Below, piece after piece: positions 1 to 8,280 of a DNA stretch of 64,000 nt; positions within the stretch are counted from its first letter, which is position 1; each line of letters starts with the position of its first letter. Source of the stretch: an uncultured Deferribacteraceae bacterium (GTDB lineage Bacteria; Chrysiogenota; Deferribacteres; CAMZNJ01); the NCBI GenBank assembly GCA_947313855.1, contig CAMZNS010000010.1, positions 1-64,000 of the forward strand, read 5' to 3'. Position numbers and translations under genes: made by a program. Under the pieces are notes generated by a model. It worked only from the letters and a program-made list of their open reading frames with translations. It did not search any database and was not told the DNA's origin.

Positions 1-1326
1 GGGAGCGTCGGACTAAAAGGACGACTCGCCTACGGATCGGGAGACCTAGCCTCAGCACTAATATACCAAGGACTAGGATTCTTCATACTGATATACTGGA
101 CGAACGAAGCCCTAATTAGCCCCGCAGCGGCTGGTATGATACTACTAGTATCGCGTGTTTTTGACGGTTTTACTGATATATTTTTTGGGCGAATGGTGGA
201 CAAAGTAAAAAGCAGGCACGGAAAAGCACGACCATGGCTCTTATGGCTAGCCATACCCTTCGGAATCAGTGCTGTCATGACATTCTGGAGCCCCGGATCC
301 GACTCGAATACCATGAATATTGTCTACGCATTCATCTCATACAACATTACCATGACCATTTATACCGCAATTAATATCCCTTACGGAGTACTGAATGCCA
401 AAATGACATCCGATCCTGTTGAACGAGGTGTGTTAGGTGTATTCCGTGGGCTTGGTGTTGTGGTTGGTATTACGATTGTAATGGGATTGACACCTGTGCT
501 CGTGCAAAGTTTCGGCTACAGTGTTGCATTCATGATACTGGGAGCATTGGGAGCAACACTCATTCTGTTTACATTTTACGGCACCAAAGAGGTTTACGGC
601 AACGATATGGAGTCTGAAGAGATTAGCTTTAAAGACAGTATCAAGGTTTTAGCTAGAAACTTGCCTTGGTTTTTGATGCTTGTTGGCGGGATTATCCTGT
701 TTATAGGTGGAACAGCGAAAACAGCTGCCATGGCGTATTACGCAACCTACAACTTAGGCAACCCAGCTCTCATGGCAATGCTTGGTGTGATTGGTATCCC
801 CGGTATGGTTTTGGGTATGATGGTTGCCCCTGCAATGTTCAGGCGGTTTGGCAAGGTGAAGGCATCGATCTATTCACAGCTTGTTGTGGGCGTGATTGCG
901 GTAGTTTACTACATCTTATCCCTTTCGGGGCTTTCCCTTGTGGAGCTGTATTCATTCATATTCATATCGAGTGTTCCCTTTGGACTTGCCATGGCTGCGT
1001 TTTTCCCCCTTTTCTCGGATGCAATTGAGTATGGCGAGTATGTTACGGGGCAACGTGTGGAGGGGTTGACCTACTCCGCCGCTAGCATGGGTACGAAAAT
1101 CGGTAGTGGTATCGGTGGAGCTATTATGGCTTGGTCCCTTGGTATTAGTGGCTTTAATGCTGCTTTAGAGGTGCAAGGCGATGCAACCCACTTTGTTATC
1201 GAGTTTATGTTTTTGTGGGCACCAATCATAGCAGGTGTGATTTATGCGATTATCCTGATGTTTAACCGATCGGACAAGGATCGTGAAAAGGTAATGGCAG
1301 CGATTAATAGTCGTGGCGATAACTAG
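1..1326 (+). CDS. GPH-family sugar:cation symporter (5' end cut by window)
   Basis: The reading frame is open from base 1, so the gene starts upstream of the window and 441 residues are visible. The first residues (AYGSGDLAS, then a hydrophobic helix) match the start of TM1 in glycoside-pentoside-hexuronide (MelB-like) transporters. The loop FDGFTDIFFGRMVDKVKSRH and the following GKARPWLLW are the family's conserved cytoplasmic loop. About 12 hydrophobic segments follow and the protein ends in a charged tail. It should import a sugar or oligosaccharide with a cation across the inner membrane. It lies 44 bp upstream of a GH3 glycosidase, so the imported substrate is probably cut by that enzyme. 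The substrate cannot be read from sequence. Confidence 0.88.
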   Translation, partial: GSVGLKGRLAYGSGDLASALIYQGLGFFILIYWTNEALISPAAAGMILLVSRVFDGFTDIFFGRMVDKVKSRHGKARPWLLWLAIPFGISAVMTFWSPGSDSNTMNIVYAFISYNITMTIYTAINIPYGVLNAKMTSDPVERGVLGVFRGLGVVVGITIVMGLTPVLVQSFGYSVAFMILGALGATLILFTFYGTKEVYGNDMESEEISFKDSIKVLARNLPWFLMLVGGIILFIGGTAKTAAMAYYATYNLGNPALMAMLGVIGIPGMVLGMMVAPAMFRRFGKVKASIYSQLVVGVIAVVYYILSLSGLSLVELYSFIFISSVPFGLAMAAFFPLFSDAIEYGEYVTGQRVEGLTYSAASMGTKIGSGIGGAIMAWSLGISGFNAALEVQGDATHFVIEFMFLWAPIIAGVIYAIILMFNRSDKDREKVMAAINSRGDN

Positions 1327-1370
1327 TAAATTTATTCAACATTGTTTTAAAATATAGGAGTAGATTAGTT

Positions 1371-3089
1371 ATGAAAGTTAATTTAAAGGCGAAACCGTAC
1401 AACTTATCTGACGAGCAAATACATTGGGTAGAGTCAACGATTGACGGTATGAGCATCGAAGAAAAGATTGGACAGCTGTTTTTCTTAATGTGTGCTGATC
1501 CCCGTGAAGCAAGCTTGGACGAGTCGTTGTCCATAAAACCGGGGGGCGTAATGGCGAGACCGTTGCCCGCACAAGCCGTATTAGGGGTGCATAACTACTT
1601 GCAGGCGAACTCGAGTATCCCCTTGTTTCTGGCGGCAAACTTGGAGTCGGGTGCTAACGGGCTCTTTGCCGAAGGAACAAACGTGGGACACCCATTGCTA
1701 ATCGCAGCAACAGACGATCCAACACTCGCCTACAAACAGGGTGAAGTGTGCATCAAGGAGTCGAAGGCTTTGGGCGGCAACATGTCGTTCGCACCAATCA
1801 TCGACATTAACTACAACTGGGACAACCCCATCGCCAACATACGCTCCTTCGGGGACGACCACAAGCGGGTGTCTGCAATGGGGCAACAGTACGTTGACGG
1901 TGTGCAGGATAATGGCGGATTTGTTACCATCAAACACTTCCCTGGCGACGGAGTTGACGGACGAGATCAGCATGTTGCCAAAACAATCAACTCCCTGAGT
2001 TATGAAGACTGGTTCGCAACATTTGGCAGAACCTACAAGGAGAATATCGACAACGGTGCAACAGGACTCATGTCGGGGCATATCGCTCTCCCTGCATACT
2101 TTGAACACAACGGTATTACTAGTGAAGACAAAAATACGCCGGCATCGTTATCTAAGGTTCTGTTGGTGGACTTGCTACGCGGAGAACTCGGCTTCAACGG
2201 GCTAATAATGACCGACGCCACCCTAATGACAGGCTTTGGAGGGGAGGGGCGACGCCAAGATCTTGTGCCTCTGTCCATCGCTAACGGTAACGACATGTTC
2301 CTGTTTACGAAAAATATTCAGGAAGACTACAAATTTATGATGGATGGCTACAACAACGGGGTAATTACACCTGAAAGGCTGGAAGATGCTTTACGTCGGA
2401 TTCTGGGGCTGAAGGCGAAGGAAAATCTTCACCTAAAAGACAATATTACTGCCGAAGCCACATTCCAACAGTACCAAAAGGAACATCAACAAATTGCAAA
2501 AGATGTTGCCGACAAAGGGGTAACACTTGTGTGCGACGAAGGTGGCATTCTCCCCCTAGACAAGTCAAAGGTGAAGAAAATCGGTATCATATTTTTGGGC
2601 AACCAAAAGGATATGGCGGCTGAGATGTCTGGTATGGACAAAATGGGCATCCATGAAGAGTTTGGCAACCTCCTAACGAAAGAAGGGTTTGAAGTGAGCT
2701 TTATCGATCACTCTAATTTCGAAGCTGTGATTGCATCCATGAGCCAGAGTGTTGCCGATTTCAAAAACTCCTACGACCTAATAATATACTTCATCAAGAA
2801 GGACACAAAGTCAAACCAAACAACCGTACGACTTGAGTTTAACTCGTTTATCGGGTTTGATGCCCCTTGGTTTGTGCACGAAGTGCCCACCATGGCAGTA
2901 TCGGTCGCAAATCCGTACCACCAGATAGACCTCCCCAACATTACAACATTTATTAACGCCTACTCGCCAGCAAGCCATGTTGTTGAGGCTGTTGTGGAGA
3001 AAATGATGGGTCGATCCACGTTCAAAGGTATTTCGCCCGTGAAACTAGACTTTTCACCGTTCACAGGGAGCCTCGATAGATGGAAATAA
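1371..3089 (+). CDS. Glycoside hydrolase family 3, NagZ-type beta-N-acetylhexosaminidase
   Basis: 572 residues with no signal peptide, so probably cytoplasmic. The N-terminal barrel carries the NagZ-type loop KHFPGDGVDGRDQH (K188 to H201), which supplies the His/Asp general acid dyad. MTDA gives the likely nucleophile Asp282. It is longer than plain NagZ (about 340 residues) and has a C-terminal domain from about residue 360, like two-domain GH3 enzymes. An AGGAG motif lies upstream of the ATG. Its last 10 bases overlap the next gene, so the two are translationally coupled. The neighbours (symporter, sugar-phosphate mutase, sulfatase) suggest release of amino sugars from imported glycan. Some NagZ-like GH3 enzymes are phosphorylases, which the nearby mutase would also fit. 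Confidence 0.87.
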   Translation: MKVNLKAKPYNLSDEQIHWVESTIDGMSIEEKIGQLFFLMCADPREASLDESLSIKPGGVMARPLPAQAVLGVHNYLQANSSIPLFLAANLESGANGLFAEGTNVGHPLLIAATDDPTLAYKQGEVCIKESKALGGNMSFAPIIDINYNWDNPIANIRSFGDDHKRVSAMGQQYVDGVQDNGGFVTIKHFPGDGVDGRDQHVAKTINSLSYEDWFATFGRTYKENIDNGATGLMSGHIALPAYFEHNGITSEDKNTPASLSKVLLVDLLRGELGFNGLIMTDATLMTGFGGEGRRQDLVPLSIANGNDMFLFTKNIQEDYKFMMDGYNNGVITPERLEDALRRILGLKAKENLHLKDNITAEATFQQYQKEHQQIAKDVADKGVTLVCDEGGILPLDKSKVKKIGIIFLGNQKDMAAEMSGMDKMGIHEEFGNLLTKEGFEVSFIDHSNFEAVIASMSQSVADFKNSYDLIIYFIKKDTKSNQTTVRLEFNSFIGFDAPWFVHEVPTMAVSVANPYHQIDLPNITTFINAYSPASHVVEAVVEKMMGRSTFKGISPVKLDFSPFTGSLDRWK

Positions 3090-3724
3090 ACCACGTTAAA
3101 GGGGTGCTGTTCGACCTTGACGGCGTAATTACCGATACGGCAAAATTCCACTTCATGGCATGGCAAAAGATGGCCGCAACCCTGAATATCGCCATTGACG
3201 AGGAGTTTAACGAAACGTTGAAGGGGGTCTCAAGGCTCGACTCCCTTCGTCGTATCACCGCATTGGGAGGGATTACCCTTACGCACCAAGATGAAGAAAG
3301 GCTCATGGCAGAAAAAAATGCGACCTACCTGAAATATCTAGAAACCCTGAGTAGCAAAGATATTTTACCTGGGATTATGGACTTTATCAGGGAGTTACGC
3401 AGTCGCAACATTAAAATAGGCGTTGCCTCTGTTAGTCGTAATGCCCCCTTTATTCTGACCAAACTGAACCTTACCGAATACATCGACGAGGTGGCTAATC
3501 CTGAGCATGTGAAACATTCGAAGCCCGCGCCGGATATATTTTTGGAGGGGGCACGGCTAATCGACACACCACCACACAACTGCATCGGTATCGAGGATTC
3601 GTTGGCAGGGATTGAGTCCATACGTTCTGCGAATATTCGATCCATCGGTGTGGGTGTTGAAGGAGACATTACCATCGCCACCACCAATGAACTAAGTATA
3701 GATTTACTTAAAAAGTTTGAGTAA
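3080..3724 (+). CDS. pgmB: HAD-family beta-phosphoglucomutase-like enzyme
   Basis: 214 residues, the usual length of the family. Motif I is FDLDGVITDT with nucleophile Asp12 and acid/base Asp14. Motif II lies in GVASVSRNAP, motif III in KHSKPAPDIF, and motif IV in GIEDSLAGIESIRSA. The SRNAP and KPAPDIF signatures are typical of beta-phosphoglucomutases, which interconvert beta-glucose-1-phosphate and glucose-6-phosphate. A related sugar-phosphate phosphatase cannot be excluded. It overlaps the GH3 gene by 10 bp, which suggests it handles a sugar phosphate made from the same imported glycan. Confidence 0.82.
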   Translation: MEINHVKGVLFDLDGVITDTAKFHFMAWQKMAATLNIAIDEEFNETLKGVSRLDSLRRITALGGITLTHQDEERLMAEKNATYLKYLETLSSKDILPGIMDFIRELRSRNIKIGVASVSRNAPFILTKLNLTEYIDEVANPEHVKHSKPAPDIFLEGARLIDTPPHNCIGIEDSLAGIESIRSANIRSIGVGVEGDITIATTNELSIDLLKKFE

Positions 3725-3748
3725 TACACTTTTAGAAAGGAGAAATCC

Positions 3749-5368
3749 ATGAATAGTCTTATTAAAGATGTCGCAAAAAGAAAGAAATCGCTCCTAAGTA
3801 CTGCTTTAGTAGTAGCTTTAGGAACCGTTGCAATAGGGTGCAGTGCAAACAAGCCCCAAGGGGAGGCACCACTGACGGCACGTGCACCTCAAGACAAACC
3901 GAACGTTGTCCTAATCTACCTAGATGACGTGGGTTACGCTGATATCGGTGCCAACAACGGCACTTACCCCACACCAAACCTAGACAAAATGGCGAGCGAA
4001 GGGGTAAACCTAGAATCGTTCTACGCACCAGCATCAGTGAGCACACCCTCGCGAGCTGGCTTGCTAACAGGACGCCTCGGTGCTCGCACAGGTATTTGGG
4101 GCAACCAAATATCCATATTCTTTGAAGACTCCTCTGGGGGGCTACCCGAAGACGAAGTAACCATCGCCGAAGTAATGCGTGATAGTGGCTACAAAACTGT
4201 TATGATGGGGAAATGGCACCTTGGTGTTGGCAAAAATAAGTTCGACTACACACCAACACGACAAGGGTTCGACGAATGGTGGGGGATACCATCCTCCAAC
4301 GACATGTACTTCCGCGACGAAGCACTGCAATCCAAAAACATGTTCATACCACTCATGCAAGGGAATATCCCCAAAGTAATAGAGGTTGACGCTGCTCGAC
4401 GTGCAGTGGTTGCCGACATGAACGACGGCGGTTGGGGTGTTGCCTCAGGGTTTGAAATACCGCTGTACCACTCATTCTCCAACGTCAATAACGACGGCAC
4501 CATTACTTACGACGAAAATATCATCGGAACAATGGATCAGGAAAACTTCACCAAAGAGATGAAATCACGTGCTGTTGAATATATTCAGGCAAATGCGGAC
4601 GCACCCTTCTTCATGTACCTGCCCACGGCACAAAACCATGTGCCCATGTTTGCTAGCTCCGAGTTTCATGGCTTGACCGACACCCCTTACGGCGACACAA
4701 TGGCAGAGCAAGACGACCTAGTAGGTGCAATCCTCGCACAACTGCAAGACAGTGGCATCATGAATAACACAATTGTGATTGTTGCCTCCGACAATGGACC
4801 CGATATGTCTTACGCCCCATTAGGACTTGCAGGATCGGCTGCCCCCCTTCGAGGTGGAAAACATTCTGCTTACGAAGGCGGATTCAGAACTCCCGCAATA
4901 ATTCAGTGGGCAGGACAGATAAAACCAGCATCAACAGACGCAATATTCGCCGGATACGATATGCTACCAACCATTGCAGGACTCACTGGCGTTCAGGTGC
5001 CAAACGTTACCCTCGATGGCTACGACATGAGCCCCGTACTACTCCAGCAAGGGGACTCACCGCGAACAGTGTTCCCATACTACATCGGTGCCGACTTGAG
5101 TGCCTACAGGTCGGGGGACTGGAAAGTGCTATTTTACGACTTCCGCTCACCTGTGGAGGGGTACATTTTGCTAGACAAACCGAGGCTCTTTAACCTAAAA
5201 GACGACATAGGCGAAACAACCGATGTGGGGGACAAATACCCCGAAATATTGACACAAATGATCGCAGATGCTAACGCCTACAACAAAAATATTGGCGAAT
5301 GGCGACCAAGTGTAACCGATGAGGTGTTCGGATACTTTGCCAAACTAGCAGCAGAGCAAGGGGAATAA
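3749..5368 (+). CDS. Ser-type sulfatase lipoprotein
   Basis: 539 residues. An N-terminal basic and hydrophobic stretch ends in VAIGC with Cys31, a lipobox-like site, so the enzyme is probably anchored in the envelope. The sulfatase signature is S98-T-P-S-R102 followed by AGLLTGR. Ser98 replaces Cys, so formylglycine must be made by an anaerobic maturase, which is encoded next door. Metal ligands include Asp59-Asp60 and Asp348-Asn349. MGKWHLG and RGGKHSAYEGG are the conserved Lys/His segments. It should remove sulfate esters from carbohydrates in the periplasm or at the surface before uptake. RBS AGAAAGGAG precedes the ATG. The exact substrate (sulfated hexosamine is a guess) is not visible. 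Confidence 0.92.
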   Translation: MNSLIKDVAKRKKSLLSTALVVALGTVAIGCSANKPQGEAPLTARAPQDKPNVVLIYLDDVGYADIGANNGTYPTPNLDKMASEGVNLESFYAPASVSTPSRAGLLTGRLGARTGIWGNQISIFFEDSSGGLPEDEVTIAEVMRDSGYKTVMMGKWHLGVGKNKFDYTPTRQGFDEWWGIPSSNDMYFRDEALQSKNMFIPLMQGNIPKVIEVDAARRAVVADMNDGGWGVASGFEIPLYHSFSNVNNDGTITYDENIIGTMDQENFTKEMKSRAVEYIQANADAPFFMYLPTAQNHVPMFASSEFHGLTDTPYGDTMAEQDDLVGAILAQLQDSGIMNNTIVIVASDNGPDMSYAPLGLAGSAAPLRGGKHSAYEGGFRTPAIIQWAGQIKPASTDAIFAGYDMLPTIAGLTGVQVPNVTLDGYDMSPVLLQQGDSPRTVFPYYIGADLSAYRSGDWKVLFYDFRSPVEGYILLDKPRLFNLKDDIGETTDVGDKYPEILTQMIADANAYNKNIGEWRPSVTDEVFGYFAKLAAEQGE

Positions 5369-5373
5369 CAACC

Positions 5374-5479
5374 GCAAAACCGAATCGCCACCAATGCACA
5401 AACACTGCCATCGATGATGCGTTGGTTAAGTTCGCGACTTGTTGCAAAACCGAATCGCCACCAATGCACAAACACTGCC
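5374..5479 (+). repeat. Two 36-bp direct repeats between sulfatase and anSME
   Basis: Identical copies lie at 5374-5409 and 5444-5479, starting GCAAAACCGAATCGCC and ending AACACTGCC, with 34 bp between them. The first begins 5 bp after the sulfatase stop codon. The second runs into the hairpin at 5474-5506. The repeat creates an in-frame but implausible N-terminal extension of the next gene. Confidence 0.9.
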
Positions 5480-5506
5480 CCCTGAACGCAAACACAAGGG
5501 GGCAGT
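5474..5506 (+). promoter_or_regulatory. 10-bp perfect hairpin ahead of anSME
   Basis: ACTGCCCCCT (5474-5483) is the exact reverse complement of AGGGGGCAGT (5497-5506), with a 13-nt loop. No U-run follows, so it is more likely an attenuator, processing site or mRNA-stability hairpin setting sulfatase versus maturase levels than a strong terminator. Confidence 0.6.
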
Positions 5507-5531
5507 ATGCATAACCAAACAGGGAATAGTT

Positions 5532-6749
5532 ATGAAACACGTAAACCTTATGGCGAAACCCACAGGCTCCGTCTGCAACCTAGATTGCGAGTACTGCTTC
5601 TACCTAGAAAAATGGAAACTCTACCCCGAAACAAAAAACTACAAGATGGATTACGACGTATTGGAAAAATATATCCAACAAGTTGTAGAATGCCAACCGA
5701 ACAACACAGAACAATACACATTCGCATGGCAGGGGGGAGAACCAACCCTCATGGGCATAAACTTCTTCCGTAGAGCCATACAGTTGCAGAAAATATACAC
5801 CAAAGGCAAACCGTTTATAAATACAATACAAACCAACGGCACAACACTAAATAACGAATGGTGCCAATTTCTCGCCGACAACAAATTCCTCGTGGGCATC
5901 TCCATGGACGGAACAGAACAACAGCATGACACATACCGGAAAGCGAAAAATGGGCAAGGTACCTACAAACAAGTTGCAAGAGGGCTTGAGCTACTGAAAA
6001 AATATAACGTGGAGTTCAACGTGCTCGTAGTTGTGCACAAAGACAATGTGGACAGACCACTAACACTCTACAAACACCTGCGAAACCTCGGCGTAGAGTA
6101 CATACAGTTTACACCACTAGTGGAAAGGATGGACGAAGACGCCAAGGGGATGGAGCTGAAACTACTCCACCCAAAACACAAGGCGGGCACAGTCGTTACC
6201 CCATGGACGCTGGAGCCCATGCAGTACGCAAACTTCCTCACAGTCGTATTCAAAGAATGGGCGAAAAATGATATTGGTAACGTTTTTATAAACATGTTTG
6301 AAACCACACTCAGGCTAGCTGTAGGGGAGAGAAGCAACAGCTGTGTGTTCGATGTTACCTGTGGCGATGCTCTGATTGTTGAGCACAACGGCGATATCTA
6401 CTCCTGCGACCACTTCGTATTCCCCGAACACAAAATAGGCAACCTCATGGCAAACTCACTGGAGAGCATGGTGGAGGGGTTGGCTCAGCTGAAGTTTGGG
6501 CAAGACAAAAAAGACAACCTGCCACAGGAATGCCTAAATTGCAGATACCTAACCCTGTGCAACGGTGGATGCCCGAAACACCGCTTCGAACCCTCCATGG
6601 ATGGCTCCAACAACAAAAACTACCTATGCAACGACTACAAAACATACTTCCAATTTATCTTGCCACACCTGAAAGAGATTTACGACGCACTCGTAAACGA
6701 TGTTCCCGCAAATCAGCTAAAAAAGATATTCCGCAAAAAATTCTCATGA
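5532..6749 (+). CDS. Anaerobic sulfatase-maturating enzyme (radical SAM, SPASM)
   Basis: 405 residues from ATG 5532, which has an AGGGA motif 6 nt upstream. An in-frame start at 5439 would only add repeat-derived residues. CNLDCEYCFY (Cys15, Cys19, Cys22) binds the radical-SAM 4Fe-4S cluster. The C-terminal SPASM cysteines are in CVFDVTCG, CDHF, CLNCRYLTLCNGGC and CNDY, which hold two auxiliary clusters. The enzyme converts the sulfatase Ser98 to formylglycine using S-adenosylmethionine, in the cytoplasm and without oxygen, before export. It sits directly after its presumed Ser-type substrate. Confidence 0.93.
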   Translation: MKHVNLMAKPTGSVCNLDCEYCFYLEKWKLYPETKNYKMDYDVLEKYIQQVVECQPNNTEQYTFAWQGGEPTLMGINFFRRAIQLQKIYTKGKPFINTIQTNGTTLNNEWCQFLADNKFLVGISMDGTEQQHDTYRKAKNGQGTYKQVARGLELLKKYNVEFNVLVVVHKDNVDRPLTLYKHLRNLGVEYIQFTPLVERMDEDAKGMELKLLHPKHKAGTVVTPWTLEPMQYANFLTVVFKEWAKNDIGNVFINMFETTLRLAVGERSNSCVFDVTCGDALIVEHNGDIYSCDHFVFPEHKIGNLMANSLESMVEGLAQLKFGQDKKDNLPQECLNCRYLTLCNGGCPKHRFEPSMDGSNNKNYLCNDYKTYFQFILPHLKEIYDALVNDVPANQLKKIFRKKFS

Positions 6750-6791
6750 CGGTGCTGAATGAACTTTAGATAGCAAAATCACTCCTGTTAT

Positions 6792-6797
6792 TATAAT
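6792..6797 (+). promoter_or_regulatory. Candidate -10 box (TATAAT)
   Basis: A perfect TATAAT lies 43 bp upstream of the chosen lipoprotein start at 6840. There is no clear -35 at 16-18 bp. Transcription would start around 6804, which argues against using the ATG at 6804 as the start codon. Confidence 0.4.
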
Positions 6798-6839
6798 ATA
6801 TTCATGAGCACTGTCGAAGGACAGTCAAGGAGTCGATGT

Positions 6840-7871
6840 ATGCACAAACCATTATGGTTGCCTTTCAACCTAACCAAACTAATACTACTCGGAGTCATCA
6901 TTGCATTACTGATGGCGTTCGTTGCCTCTTGTGGGCTATCAACTGGAATACCGATCGCGTCGGGACAAAATAACTCTACTGGCGATGGCGGTGGCGGTGG
7001 CGATGGCGGTGGCGATGGCGATGGCGGTGGCGGTGGCGGTGCACCCACTATTACAGGCAAAGATATTATAATCGTGCAAGATATGTTTCACTGCAACATC
7101 AACGCGGAAGCGGAGTCTCACTACACCACAACTAACTACGATGCTAATACCTATCGTGTGGTGTCATTCATTACAAGTGTAGTCAATTCGAGCAATCCGC
7201 GTAGTTCTTCTTGTGATGAAGATGACTACTCGGACGATATTTCGGAACGCTTTTCCGCGGCTTATGTGCAAGGTAGCAATATCTCAGCACCTGCTTCCAA
7301 CGACAAAAGGGTAATTATTTCGGCAAACAGACTACTTATTGAGGACGAAGTTTACACGGTAACCCTGTACATTGTTGGCAAAAATGATTTTGTAGGATCG
7401 GCGGAGCAGGCAGAAGCCGCCTCGAAAGCACTGGGCACCACGCCTGCAACATTCACTGTTACGGCAGTGGATCTGCCTTTTACTGTTCCTGGCGTAATCC
7501 TGAAAGAGACTACTACTACTATTGGGATAGGAACGGCAACAGAGTTCGCAACGAAAACTATCGGTATTCAATCAGGGTACTACGATCCCGACGTATTTAA
7601 GATTGTTCCTTTTATAACCCCTGTTTTCGATAAAGGATTGGCTGACGACATTATCATCGACGTAAAAGAAACTGGTGCTTCTGATATTACACAAGATGGT
7701 ATCGGATCGATCAACATTAAGGCAACGAGGGTTTTAGCAACAGGTAACTTCTATAGCGTAGTGATGTATGTTATGCCCAACGATGCTCCTGCCAATACAA
7801 AAACAGAAGCGGCGAATAGTGCTATATTAGTCGGAACCTTCAACCCAACACTTGACATACACGTTCAGTAG
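6840..7871 (+). CDS. Lipoprotein with Gly/Asp linker and two copies of one domain
   Basis: 343 residues from ATG 6840, which has AAGGAG at 6827-6832. The 12-residue longer form starting at 6804 lacks an RBS. Residues 14-30 are hydrophobic and end in VASC (Cys31), a clear lipobox. A Gly/Asp-rich linker from a GGCGATGGCGGT-type repeat tethers the rest. Two similar domains follow: one holds VVSFITSVV and VYTVTLYIVGKND, the other IVPFITPVF and FYSVVMYVMPND. These look like an internal duplication of a beta-rich domain. I do not recognise the family. It follows the sulfatase block, so a surface glycan-binding role is possible but unproven. Confidence 0.75.
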   Translation: MHKPLWLPFNLTKLILLGVIIALLMAFVASCGLSTGIPIASGQNNSTGDGGGGGDGGGDGDGGGGGGAPTITGKDIIIVQDMFHCNINAEAESHYTTTNYDANTYRVVSFITSVVNSSNPRSSSCDEDDYSDDISERFSAAYVQGSNISAPASNDKRVIISANRLLIEDEVYTVTLYIVGKNDFVGSAEQAEAASKALGTTPATFTVTAVDLPFTVPGVILKETTTTIGIGTATEFATKTIGIQSGYYDPDVFKIVPFITPVFDKGLADDIIIDVKETGASDITQDGIGSINIKATRVLATGNFYSVVMYVMPNDAPANTKTEAANSAILVGTFNPTLDIHVQ

Positions 7872-7924
7872 CAACAGCTGTTGTTGCGTCGCTCAGATTC
7901 GATTGCCATGGAACAACAGTATCC

Positions 7925-7956
7925 CCCCACTTCATAAATAGTTTTGTGGAGTGGGG
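7925..7956 (+). terminator. Stem-loop after lipoprotein gene
   Basis: CCCCACTTCA (7925-7934) pairs with TGGAGTGGGG (7947-7956) at nine of ten positions around a 12-nt loop, followed by AATATTTT. The position, 54 bp after the stop codon, fits a terminator between this gene and the deo operon, though the U-run is weak. Confidence 0.5.
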
Positions 7957-7974
7957 AATATTTTACTGGACTTT

Positions 7975-8003
7975 TTGTGCAAAATAAACTACTGTAATAT
8001 AAA
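7975..8003 (+). promoter_or_regulatory. Candidate deo operon promoter
   Basis: TTGTGC (7975-7980) and TATAAA (7998-8003) are spaced 17 bp, upstream of deoB. If used, the mRNA leader is about 270 nt and contains the decamer array at 8061-8190. The -35 is weak. Confidence 0.35.
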
Positions 8004-8060
8004 TACTATCAACAATGCACACAGTAGGAAATAGGAAATAGGAAACTACTGCAGATATTC

Positions 8061-8190
8061 CCCGATGTAGCCGAGTGCAACCGAATGTAATCGAGTGTAG
8101 CCGAGTGCAACCGAATGTAATCGAGTGCCGCCGAGTGCAACCGAATGTAATCGAGTGTAGCCGAGTGCAACCGAATGCAACCGAATGTAA
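8061..8190 (+). repeat. Phased decamer array upstream of deoB
   Basis: Thirteen consecutive 10-bp units of consensus NCGARTGYAR. From 8071 they are grouped as a 30-bp triplet (CCGAGTGCAA, CCGAATGTAA, TCGAGTGTAG) repeated three times, with a fourth variant. Upstream, TAGGAAA occurs three times in tandem near 8025-8046. The unit equals about one helical turn, so bound proteins would line up on one DNA face. It ends 90 bp before deoB. Confidence 0.92.
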
Positions 8191-8280
8191 ATATAGGTGC
8201 GTAAGGGATACCTGTCAGCATGAATTCACTGCAAAGAAAGTCTTCATAAATACCTCACAGTGTGCTCATAAGGAGTACAA

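Noticed and set aside
5439-5531. N-terminal extension of anSME
   Set aside because: Built from the 36-bp repeat and hairpin; the ATG at 5532 has an RBS and fits the family start.
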